DNA of 9,843 nucleotides, taken from positions 1-9,843 of the forward strand of contig JAFTNI010000007.1 in the NCBI GenBank assembly GCA_017451975.1, in the 5' to 3' direction. A model generated the notes under the pieces. It was not told the origin of the DNA. It made no database searches and saw only the letters and a list, made by a program, of their open reading frames with translations. Position 1 is the stretch's first letter. The number at the start of each line of letters is the position of its first letter. Source of the DNA: Clostridia bacterium. Its GTDB lineage: Bacteria > Bacillota > Clostridia > Oscillospirales > CAG-272. Positions 1 through 5,767 of this stretch are shown here, piece after piece. Position numbers and translations under genes: made by a program.

Positions 1-278
1 GAAAACGATACTACCGTATCAGTTTCAAGCTCACGATTATAAGCCTCTCCGTTTACCTCATATGTAATATAAATTTCCTGCTCGTTGGGTCCTTTATAAT
101 GCGTCACCCAATCAATGTCAACTACAGTAGCTTCAACAGGTTTCATTCCCGATACCAAATTATCGTATTGAATTTTAGCAACAACAGAATAAGCAATCAA
201 AGAGCCAAATAACAAAAAGCAGAATATAAGCGCCACTATGCCTTTCTTAAAAGCTCTGTTATATTTTAAATTCTCCAT
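1..278 (-). CDS. DUF3592-like single-pass membrane protein, partial (N-terminal part only)
   Basis: The reading frame starts at ATG 278-276 and is still open at the left window edge, giving 92 codons of the N-terminus. AAGGTGG lies just upstream as ribosome site. The protein begins with a short basic segment (MENLKYNRAFKK), then one hydrophobic helix at about residues 14-35 ending in LIAYSVVAKIQ. An extracytoplasmic region follows with EATVVDIDWV and later YITYEVNGEAYNREL. A TM helix followed by 'A-TVVDI...' and 'ITYEVNGE.Y' resembles the DUF3592 family of small membrane proteins of unknown function; this is recognition by eye. A second helix expected in that family would lie outside the window. 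It has its own strong promoter (306-334) and is separated from the upstream membrane-protein gene by a terminator, so it is probably the first gene of a unit continuing to the left. Confidence 0.6.
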   Translation of the reverse strand, partial: MENLKYNRAFKKGIVALIFCFLLFGSLIAYSVVAKIQYDNLVSGMKPVEATVVDIDWVTHYKGPNEQEIYITYEVNGEAYNRELETDTVVSF

Positions 279-305
279 AACATCCACCTTGACAATTATT
301 ATAAT

Positions 306-334
306 ATTGTACCATAGCCACGCCACTGTGTCAA
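306..334 (-). promoter_or_regulatory. Sigma-A promoter for the partial DUF3592-like gene
   Basis: On the minus strand a perfect TTGACA (-35, 334-329) is followed after exactly 17 bp by TACAAT (-10, 311-306, five of six consensus bases). The start point should be near 299, leaving a leader of about 20 nt before ATG 278. It lies downstream of the terminator at 391-416, so the gene is independently transcribed. Confidence 0.8.
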
Positions 335-390
335 GTTATACAAATCTCATCTCCGCGTGTCATTCTTAAGCCGGCCCTCTTTATTATACA

Positions 391-416
391 AAAATCGCGC
401 CATAAGGCGCGATTTT
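391..416 (-). terminator. Rho-independent terminator after the six-helix membrane protein gene
   Basis: An 11-bp perfect stem (AAAATCGCGCC / GGCGCGATTTT) encloses a four-base loop. On the minus strand it ends in a U run and lies 11 bp past the stop codon at 428. The plus strand also has a T run after the stem, but no plus-strand gene ends here. Confidence 0.85.
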
Positions 417-427
417 TTTCGTTTAAC

Positions 428-1270
428 TTATTTACATTCTTTAGCCGCTTCGATGTTTTCGCTCGTGGGGTCGCCGAATTCTTCTTTGTAATCAGAGAAA
501 AGCATAGCAACAAACATAAGCGCCACAGCGGAAAGAAGCTCGCCAAGGCCGCCGATAAAGCTTGAGCCGAGGGAAGATACTGCAGAAATTATGCCGCAAA
601 CAGCGAAGATCCAGTTAATAACCGTAACGTAGGAAGAAACCTTGAGCGTATTTATATTCGTGCGTATAGTTACGCCAAGCTCTTTGAGCATTTTTGCAAA
701 TTTGCCGTAGTAGAGCGCGGAAAGAACCATGGGTGCGCAAACGATGATGGCAATAATAAAAACGAGCACGGCCAATTCGCCAACAGCAGCGGCAAGTATG
801 AAGGCGCAAAGCAAGGTTGCACATATACCGAGCGCGTTCATTACTATCTGATATATGAAAAGTATGCGGAAAAGGAGCGTGCCGAGTGTTGCTTTTGCGA
901 AGTCATCTTTTGTAACACCGTAATAGATAAGAAAAGCACCTGCCGCCATAAGCGCGACGGGAACCAAATTAATAACACTTATGCAAATAAATATTGCATC
1001 AATTACGTTGGCAACGGAAACAAGCGCATCTATCGCCTCCAATACCGAAGAGTCAAGCGCCACGCCCGTTTCTTCGATTACTCCGAGAAATTCTGACACG
1101 TAAGCCATAATATTGAATCTCGTTGCAAAAATCCCAATAAGCCCCGATAAAAGAGAAACCGCAAAAGCGATAACTATAACAAGCATTTTTTTGCCGGAAG
1201 TAAAAGTGCTTTTCAAAAAACTCACAGGGGTTGTCGCTTCAAGCGCAGATGTTTCAAACGTTTCGTTCAT
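428..1270 (-). CDS. Polytopic membrane protein of unknown function (280 aa)
   Basis: I do not recognise this family. An open frame extends to a TTG at 1285, but that TTG overlaps the Shine-Dalgarno GGAGG (1279-1283). The ATG at 1270 lies eight bases after that GGAGG and is the credible start, giving 280 residues. A polar N-terminal segment of about 27 residues precedes roughly six hydrophobic helices near residues 28-49, 95-119, 132-160, 164-188, 212-232 and 240-258. A loop of about 45 residues separates the first two helices. The C-terminal tail is acidic and probably cytoplasmic (SDYKEEFGDPTSENIEAAKECK region). No transporter signature, catalytic motif or ATP-binding site is visible. It has its own promoter and terminator, so it is monocistronic. 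The gene immediately upstream encodes an HTH regulator, and a palindrome at this gene's promoter matches the core of one at the regulator's promoter, so the regulator may control it. Confidence 0.8.
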   Translation of the reverse strand: MNETFETSALEATTPVSFLKSTFTSGKKMLVIVIAFAVSLLSGLIGIFATRFNIMAYVSEFLGVIEETGVALDSSVLEAIDALVSVANVIDAIFICISVINLVPVALMAAGAFLIYYGVTKDDFAKATLGTLLFRILFIYQIVMNALGICATLLCAFILAAAVGELAVLVFIIAIIVCAPMVLSALYYGKFAKMLKELGVTIRTNINTLKVSSYVTVINWIFAVCGIISAVSSLGSSFIGGLGELLSAVALMFVAMLFSDYKEEFGDPTSENIEAAKECK

Positions 1271-1337
1271 TTGTAAATCCTCCAAAATTATAATTTATTA
1301 TTTGATAAATTTACCAAAATAAAATTATCATAACTAT

Positions 1338-1366
1338 AATTTATCACACCGAAAGAAAAATGTCAA
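1338..1366 (-). promoter_or_regulatory. Promoter for the six-helix membrane protein gene
   Basis: Minus-strand TTGACA (1366-1361) is a perfect -35. A 17-bp spacer leads to TAAATT (1343-1338), a four-of-six -10. The predicted start near 1331 gives a leader of about 60 nt. The hexamer TATAAT closer to the gene (about 1286-1295) abuts the ribosome site and cannot be the -10. Confidence 0.65.
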
Positions 1367-1374
1367 TAAGCTTA
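1367..1374. promoter_or_regulatory. Possible operator half: TAAGCTTA palindrome next to the -35
   Basis: An eight-base perfect palindrome directly abuts the -35 box at 1361-1366. The same eight bases form the core of the 12-bp palindrome TGTAAGCTTACA at 2593-2604 in the neighbouring regulator's promoter. I saw no other TAAGCTTA in the window, although TAAGCTT followed by another base is common in the coding sequence. Confidence 0.3.
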
Positions 1375-1404
1375 CTGCCACGGCATATATTAATTTTACA
1401 TGAT

Positions 1405-1417
1405 TTTATCGACACAC
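1405..1417 (-). repeat. 13-base repeat beside a terminator (copy 1)
   Basis: On the minus strand GTGTGTCGATAAA immediately follows the U run of the regulator's terminator. The identical 13 bases occur on the plus strand at 9708-9720, again two bases beyond a terminator hairpin whose loop and stem tip (GCCCAAAGGCAGT) resemble this one (CCCCAAAGCAGT). The pair looks like two copies of one dispersed element that carries a terminator. Confidence 0.5.
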
Positions 1418-1447
1418 AAAAATGACTGCCCCAAAGCAGTCATTTTT
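1418..1447 (-). terminator. Rho-independent terminator after the XRE regulator gene
   Basis: A 12-bp perfect stem (AAAAATGACTGC / GCAGTCATTTTT) with a six-base loop starts four bases past the stop codon at 1452. On the minus strand the stem ends in a run of five U residues. Confidence 0.85.
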
Positions 1448-1451
1448 GCTG

Positions 1452-2567
1452 TCATTTCGCAATTTCTGCAAGCTTACTTACAATAGCTTTAAACCGCTCT
1501 GTTTCGCGTATGGGGTCGTACCTCTTTTGCGCCAATTTTCCGTTTAGCGTATAGTATGCACAATTGTGAACAATAAGCGTGCTGAAATCCTTCCCTCGTT
1601 CGGGGTAAACCAAGCGGCTCGTAAAGTACGAAGTGAACTTTTCCCCGCTTTTCGCCGCGTTTTCAAGCAAAATGTGCTCGCACATTTTTTCCAGCATATC
1701 AAGCGCCTCGTCATACTTTTTTTGCGAAAGCTTGTATGTTGCGATCACGCGATATATCCCCGCCACGTCGGCATGATAATATAGCAAATTTTCGCCGAAC
1801 ACGAATTTGTAAAGCCCTATGACATATTCAAACATCTCAATTTTCTTATCCCACATATCGGGGGTATTCGCTATACCGTCGATAATGTAATTTTCAAGAG
1901 CCGTGCCTAGGTGCGCCGTAAGTATCTCTATAAATTCCTGCCTGTATCCGTCTTTTTCCCTCGTCATTTCCGCAAGCTCGCTTGCCACGCGCTCGCGGCT
2001 GTATTTCATGCTCGGCAATTTTCCCAGCATACCTTCCGCTTTGAAATCGTCTTTATACCCCACCGCATAAAGCGCAATCAGCGCCTCCAGCATTTTGTTG
2101 CGAAAATCCACATCCTTGGTGTTTTCGATAAGCGTAAGGTAAATTTTCTCCGCTTCTTTCAGGGCATCTCTGTTTTGCCCCTCGGGAAGCCACATATAAA
2201 TGCGGCAAATCGTATCTGCAAGGTGCTCCTGCACTTTTTCATCGGTGGGGAATTCCGCCGCAAACTCGTGCGCTTCTCGCAGGGTATCTTCCGTAGCCTC
2301 GCCCGTTTCGTTGTGACTGTCTATGATATCATAAATTTCCATAAACCTTTTTTCCCGTTCCGTGCGGTTCACGCCAAGCAAAACATCTGTGCTTACAGAG
2401 AAAAAAGCGGCAATAGCAGGCAGAAGCTCTATATCAGGGTAGCAGGTTTCGCTTTCCCAGCGCGAAATCGCCTGCGGCGTAACCCCAAGGTATGTTGCCA
2501 TTTGTTCCTGAGTGAAACGGTTATGAAGGCGCAAATTTTTAATTGTACTTCCAAGTTTCAAGTTCAT
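1452..2567 (-). CDS. XRE-family HTH transcriptional regulator with long helical C-terminal region (371 aa)
   Basis: The start is ATG 2567, preceded by AAAGGAA (2576-2582); a TTG further upstream sits in the leader and is rejected. Residues 5-65 are a classic Cro/CI-type helix-turn-helix: IKNLRLHNRFTQEQMATYLG, then VTPQAISRWESETCYPDIELL (recognition helix around Q32-E38), ending in the typical 'L..IA.FF.VSTDVLLG'. The remaining 300 residues are alpha-helical, with repeated amphipathic pairs such as EAEKIYLTLIENTKDVDFRNKMLEALIALY and KKYDEALDMLEKMCEHIL. This suggests TPR-like helical repeats that sense a ligand or bind a partner. No membrane helix or enzyme motif is seen. It is likely a soluble DNA-binding protein. 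It has its own promoter with a 12-bp palindrome at the expected start point, which suggests autoregulation, and it is divergent from the methylase operon. The target genes are inferred, not shown. Confidence 0.88.
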   Translation of the reverse strand: MNLKLGSTIKNLRLHNRFTQEQMATYLGVTPQAISRWESETCYPDIELLPAIAAFFSVSTDVLLGVNRTEREKRFMEIYDIIDSHNETGEATEDTLREAHEFAAEFPTDEKVQEHLADTICRIYMWLPEGQNRDALKEAEKIYLTLIENTKDVDFRNKMLEALIALYAVGYKDDFKAEGMLGKLPSMKYSRERVASELAEMTREKDGYRQEFIEILTAHLGTALENYIIDGIANTPDMWDKKIEMFEYVIGLYKFVFGENLLYYHADVAGIYRVIATYKLSQKKYDEALDMLEKMCEHILLENAAKSGEKFTSYFTSRLVYPERGKDFSTLIVHNCAYYTLNGKLAQKRYDPIRETERFKAIVSKLAEIAK

Positions 2568-2592
2568 AAATATAATTCCTTTCAAAACGTTC

Positions 2593-2604
2593 TGTAAGCT
2601 TACA
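2593..2604. promoter_or_regulatory. 12-bp palindrome, candidate autoregulatory operator
   Basis: TGTAAGCTTACA is a perfect palindrome lying over the predicted start point (about 2603) of the regulator's own promoter and upstream of its ribosome site. Palindromes of this size at this position are typical for autorepressing XRE proteins. Binding by this regulator is inference. Confidence 0.4.
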
Positions 2605-2609
2605 CCTAT

Positions 2610-2638
2610 ATTCTACTCTATTTAATTCAAAAAAACAA
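2610..2638 (-). promoter_or_regulatory. Promoter of the XRE regulator gene
   Basis: On the minus strand TTGTTT (2638-2633) and TAGAAT (2615-2610, five of six consensus bases) are 17 bp apart. The start would be near 2603, about 36 nt before the ATG at 2567. The -35 is weak, as expected of a regulated promoter. Confidence 0.6.
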
Positions 2639-2653
2639 TTATCAATCGGTTGT

Positions 2654-2669
2654 TGCGGTGTTAACCGCA
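2654..2669. promoter_or_regulatory. Inverted repeat between divergent promoters
   Basis: TGCGGT and ACCGCA form a perfect six-base inverted repeat around GTTA. An overlapping repeat CGGTT (2647-2651) / AACCG (2663-2667) shares the same bases. It lies between the -35 boxes of the divergent regulator and methylase promoters, where a protein could act on both. There is no T run, so it is not a terminator. Confidence 0.35.
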
Positions 2670-2699
2670 CGTTTATATGCAAAATATTTGTTTTGCCGA

Positions 2700-2728
2700 T
2701 TGCAAAAATCTCCGAAAAGCAGTACAAT
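2700..2728 (+). promoter_or_regulatory. Promoter of the methylase-deacylase operon
   Basis: TTGCAA (2700-2705) is followed after 17 bp by TACAAT (2723-2728). The expected start is near 2735, giving a 23-nt leader that contains GAGG (2747-2750) ahead of ATG 2758. An in-frame upstream ATG at 2677 lies 5' of this promoter and would not be in the transcript. Confidence 0.7.
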
Positions 2729-2757
2729 ATTTATATAACTCAAACCGAGGTAATAAA

Positions 2758-3693
2758 ATGAAAACCTACGCACCTAATTACTACAAAGATTTCCGCTGTA
2801 TAGCGGGCGAGTGCCGCCACTCCTGCTGCATCGGCTGGGACGTTTACATAGACAACGATACGCTCTGCAAATATGAAAAAATGGGCGGCAAGCTCGGCGG
2901 GCTTGTGCGCGCACACCTCTGCGAAAAAGAAGACGGCATTTGCTTCGAGATGCGCGAAAACGGGCATTGCCCATTTTTAAACGAGCGCGGGCTTTGCGAT
3001 ATTATACTTGAAAAAGGTGAAGATTTCATAAGCGAAATTTGCACGGAGCATCCGCGTTTCTACAACTTTTTTTCTGACAGAGAGGAAGTGGGGCTGGGTC
3101 TTTCCTGCGAGGAAGCGGCGAGAATTATTCTTTCGCAGGAGGAAAAATTTTCGTTATTTTTACTTGACGACGATGGGGGCGAAGAAAAAACCTCCCAAAG
3201 AGATAAAAAATTCTTCGCTTGGCGCGAAAAAATATTCGAGGTTTTGCAAGACAGAAAAATGCCGATTGATGAACGCGCGCGAAAAATGCTCGCTATAGCA
3301 GGCGCAAAATTCCCGCAGAAAAGCCCCCGTGAATGGGCAGATATACTGCGCGGACTTGAAATAATGGACCCCGAATGGGAAAAGGCGCTCTGTGCGCTTT
3401 GCGAGCCGTGTTTCGGCGGAGACGTAAGCGAGCATGATACGGCTTTCGAAAACCTGCTTATTTATTTCATATACCGCCACACCGCGGGCGCTTTCGACGA
3501 TACCGAGCTTGCCGCAAGAGTCTGCTTCGCATACCTCGGTTTCAGAGTAATACGCGCGCTGTGCCTGGCGAAAAAGGCATCGTCGGGAGAATGCACCTTT
3601 GAGGATTTGTGCGATTTTGCACGCCGCTATTCAGCAGAAATAGAATATTCCCCCGAAAACACAGGGGCGCTTATTGAAATTATGGAGGTATAA
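2758..3693 (+). CDS. FliB-type lysine N-methylase (Cys-rich, 311 aa)
   Basis: The start chosen is ATG 2758 after GAGGTAATAAA; the longer frame from 2677 overlaps the promoter and lacks a ribosome site. Residues 1-125 carry the hallmark Cys-rich pattern of flagellin lysine-N-methylase (FliB) proteins. C14, C19, C23 and C24 form the motif FRCIAGECRHSCCIGWDVYI, then come C55, C62, HCPFLNERGLC (C71, C80), EICTEHPRFYNF (C95) and LGLSCEEAARIIL (C117). In Salmonella, FliB transfers methyl groups to lysines of flagellin, and the cysteines are reported to hold an iron-sulfur cluster. The C-terminal half (about 130-311) is helical and less conserved by eye. At 311 residues it is shorter than the roughly 400 usual for FliB. 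No flagellin or flagellar gene is present here, so the substrate is open; many non-motile Clostridia carry such proteins. It is co-transcribed with the YbaK-like gene one base downstream. Confidence 0.8.
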   Translation: MKTYAPNYYKDFRCIAGECRHSCCIGWDVYIDNDTLCKYEKMGGKLGGLVRAHLCEKEDGICFEMRENGHCPFLNERGLCDIILEKGEDFISEICTEHPRFYNFFSDREEVGLGLSCEEAARIILSQEEKFSLFLLDDDGGEEKTSQRDKKFFAWREKIFEVLQDRKMPIDERARKMLAIAGAKFPQKSPREWADILRGLEIMDPEWEKALCALCEPCFGGDVSEHDTAFENLLIYFIYRHTAGAFDDTELAARVCFAYLGFRVIRALCLAKKASSGECTFEDLCDFARRYSAEIEYSPENTGALIEIMEV

Positions 3694-3694
3694 A

Positions 3695-4165
3695 ATGGCA
3701 GAAAAAACGAACGCAATGCGCAAGCTTGCAAGCATGAAAATTGAATTCAAAGAGCATTATTATGCCGACACAGGCGCTATCGCAGGCGTAGACGTAGCAA
3801 AAGCGCTTGGCGAAGACCCCGCAAAGGTTTTTAAAACTCTCGTAACCGTGGGCAAAACGGGCGCGCACTACGTTTTCCTCGTGCCCGTGGCAGAGGAGCT
3901 TGACCTCAAAAAAGCCGCCGCTGCCGTTGGCGAAAAATCTGTGGAAATGATAAAAAGCAAGGAGCTTTTGCCCCTCACGGGCTATATCCACGGCGGTTGC
4001 TCGCCCATAGGCATGAAGAAATTTTTCCGCACCGTTTTGCACAAAACCGCGGCAGATTTCCCTACGATATGCTTCAGCGGCGGTAAAATCGGCTTTCAGA
4101 TAGAGCTGCCGCCCGAAAAGCTTGCCAACGTCATAAAATTCGAATACGCCGATATTATAAGGTGA
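3695..4165 (+). CDS. ybaK: YbaK/EbsC-type aminoacyl-tRNA deacylase (probable Cys-tRNA(Pro) deacylase)
   Basis: This protein belongs to the family that hydrolyses mischarged aminoacyl-tRNA, classically Cys-tRNA(Pro), in the cytoplasm. The 156-residue length matches the family. The start ATG 3695 is six bases after GGAGG (3684-3688); an in-frame TTG at 3674 lies inside the upstream gene and is not used. Visible family motifs are VFKTLV with the expected catalytic lysine K47, the central TGYIHGGCSPIGMKK (95-109), and the C-terminal glycine-rich strand SGGKIGFQIELPPEKL (128-143). EHYYADTG near the N-terminus fits the family's first strand. It is separated by a single base from the FliB-type gene and ends in a shared bidirectional terminator. 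A functional link between the two is not obvious: one edits tRNA, the other methylates protein. Confidence 0.88.
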   Translation: MAEKTNAMRKLASMKIEFKEHYYADTGAIAGVDVAKALGEDPAKVFKTLVTVGKTGAHYVFLVPVAEELDLKKAAAAVGEKSVEMIKSKELLPLTGYIHGGCSPIGMKKFFRTVLHKTAADFPTICFSGGKIGFQIELPPEKLANVIKFEYADIIR

Positions 4166-4170
4166 AAAAG

Positions 4171-4201
4171 AAAAAGCTGATGGTAAACCATCAGCTTTTT
4201 T
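4171..4201. terminator. Bidirectional terminator between convergent operons
   Basis: AAAAAGCTGATGG and CCATCAGCTTTTT pair over 13 bp around the loop TAAA. A T run follows on the plus strand after the deacylase gene (stop at 4165) and on the minus strand after the large secreted protein gene (stop at 4205). It therefore closes both operons. Confidence 0.9.
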
Positions 4202-4204
4202 GAT

Positions 4205-5740
4205 TTAGAGAATATTTATAAATGGATTAAGCGCGCCGCGAAGCTCCTTTATATAAGGTTCCATTCTGGCTCGCGTAACACTTGATGCTACCGTATATGA
4301 ACCGCCGGTACCTGACGTTATTTCACTGCCGAAGTAAGACATAACTTCCGCCTTAACCGCAGTAAGATCATCTATAGCCGAACCGGTTATATTACCTTTT
4401 GCCAAAACTATATCTGCAGTTCTAAGCAAGCTCGCCAAAGTAGAGTTAGCAGTGGAATCTGTGGCTCTTGTCAAAGCGGAAATTTTTTGTTTTGCAGCAA
4501 CTGTATAGCTGTATGCCGAAACATAACCACTTCCAGATTTACCTGTCAACGCATCTATAACAGTATATGTTTTAGCCGTACTTACCCAAGTATCGGTGTT
4601 AAAGGAGTTAGCTTCAGGACCACTGAACAAGCCACCTCTTTCCGTATAGTTATTCGGGTATGCTTGACCTTCATATATATCACCCAATTGAACCCACTTG
4701 TCGCCAACTTTTGTAAATACAACGGCATATACGCTTATATATGTATTTTTGTACCAGCCCAAGCTGTTGAACAAACCGCCCGCATTACACTGTCCGCTAA
4801 TTTGCTCGGCTGTAAGATAAAGAGTCATGTCAACCGCGCCATCGCCAGTAACATCTTCTTCTTTGACCATACAAGTCATATCTTTTTCTACAACTGCGTT
4901 TTTATCGGGGTCATATACGTCCAATTGCAATTCGCCGTTAAACAGTTCTTCCAGAACCATGGTTTCCTCGGAAGTACTACCCGATACGTTACCAACGTAT
5001 GCACCCGAACTGGAACTTTGTGTATCTAACAAATGAGCAAGAATATCGCCCGTTGTAACGGTTTCTTTGCCCGTAAACGGGTTAGCTTTACCGATGCCGT
5101 CAACCAAAGCATTGGCTTCATCTGCCGTATATGTCACTTTTGTACCGTTCAATATTTCAGCAAACTTTGCAAGTGTTTCCGCAGGCATATATCCACCAAG
5201 CGAAGAAAAGTTTACCGCAAACGAGTAATGAAGCATAGTGGCAATGACCTCATTCTGAGGTGCCGCATCGCCTATTGTATACGTAGCATAAAGTTCCAGC
5301 GTTTCTCCGCTTTTTATTTGCGCGCCGTTCGCATCTTTGCCGTCTGCCGTTTTTACAGAAACTGTGAGTCCGTTTTCAAAATATTGGTTGCCTTCTGTAA
5401 GAGAAATGTCTTTGCATTCAACTCTGTTAAAAGCATAGTCTGCATTCTCGTTGTAGTTTTTTAAAGTGACTTTATAAGTAACGCTTTGCCCTGCCGTACC
5501 TTTGAGTGCGGTGTTTACGTTTGTTGTACCGTAAACGAAACCCGCCTCTGTGCTGGTAGCCGTATTGGAATTGCCGTATGGCGATACTGCAATTACCACA
5601 ATATCCGTCGGTGAATCTTTATAGTACGATAAGTCGCCGTTTATCACGAGCGTATCGGCGATTTGCGCGTAGCCTATGCTTATAAACAAAAACATAAAGG
5701 AGAACGCTATGGAAAATAGTCTTTTACCCCATTTTGTCAT
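4205..5740 (-). CDS. Large secreted protein with SipW-type signal peptide (511 aa), probable matrix or fibre component
   Basis: ATG 5740 is preceded eight bases upstream by AGGAGG (5749-5754). Residues 1-25 (basic MTKWGKR, hydrophobic FSFMFLFISIGYA) form a signal peptide. The following QIADTLVINGDLSYY has the same plan as the small secreted protein of this operon (AFTGNLIINGTATY); this is the TasA/camelysin-type signal that SipW peptidases process. The mature part is beta-rich, with TYKVTLKNYNENADY (about 88-102) resembling an Ig-like strand pattern. A low-complexity Ser/Gly/Thr linker follows near 239-260. DVTGDGAVDM (296-305) is a dockerin- or FG-GAP-like DxxGDGxxD loop that could bind calcium. 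After WVQLGDIYEGQAYPN the protein ends in a helical region. There is no LPXTG sorting motif or C-terminal membrane anchor. It is the last gene of the four-gene operon, 27 bp after the DUF5305-like gene. Export and co-assembly with the small TasA-like protein are inferred. Confidence 0.75.
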   Translation of the reverse strand: MTKWGKRLFSIAFSFMFLFISIGYAQIADTLVINGDLSYYKDSPTDIVVIAVSPYGNSNTATSTEAGFVYGTTNVNTALKGTAGQSVTYKVTLKNYNENADYAFNRVECKDISLTEGNQYFENGLTVSVKTADGKDANGAQIKSGETLELYATYTIGDAAPQNEVIATMLHYSFAVNFSSLGGYMPAETLAKFAEILNGTKVTYTADEANALVDGIGKANPFTGKETVTTGDILAHLLDTQSSSSGAYVGNVSGSTSEETMVLEELFNGELQLDVYDPDKNAVVEKDMTCMVKEEDVTGDGAVDMTLYLTAEQISGQCNAGGLFNSLGWYKNTYISVYAVVFTKVGDKWVQLGDIYEGQAYPNNYTERGGLFSGPEANSFNTDTWVSTAKTYTVIDALTGKSGSGYVSAYSYTVAAKQKISALTRATDSTANSTLASLLRTADIVLAKGNITGSAIDDLTAVKAEVMSYFGSEITSGTGGSYTVASSVTRARMEPYIKELRGALNPFINIL

Positions 5741-5767
5741 ATATGCGTCCTCCTTTCGGTTTAATTT

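Noticed and set aside
331..546. 71-codon minus-strand frame
   Set aside because: It overlaps the end of the membrane protein gene, the terminator and the promoter region, and has no ribosome site.
1286..1300. TATAAT-like hexamer just before the membrane protein gene
   Set aside because: It abuts the ribosome site, so a start point from it would fall downstream of the Shine-Dalgarno. The TTGACA promoter at 1338-1366 is a better fit.
1911..2597. 228-codon plus-strand open frame
   Set aside because: It lies antisense within the XRE regulator, whose HTH domain is unmistakable. It has no ribosome site and a composition rich in Phe, Arg and His typical of antisense shadows.
2677..2757. N-terminal extension of the FliB-type protein
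   Set aside because: The upstream ATG lies before the promoter's -10 box, so it would not be transcribed. ATG 2758 has a proper ribosome site.
2758..4165. Link between the methylase-deacylase operon and the fibre operon as one system
   Set aside because: The operons are convergent and separated by a terminator. Proximity alone does not support a joint function, so it is kept only as a question under the FliB finding.
4487..5464. Plus-strand frames of 180 and 143 codons
   Set aside because: Both are antisense to the large secreted protein gene, overlap each other's surroundings and show no start signals or recognisable domains.
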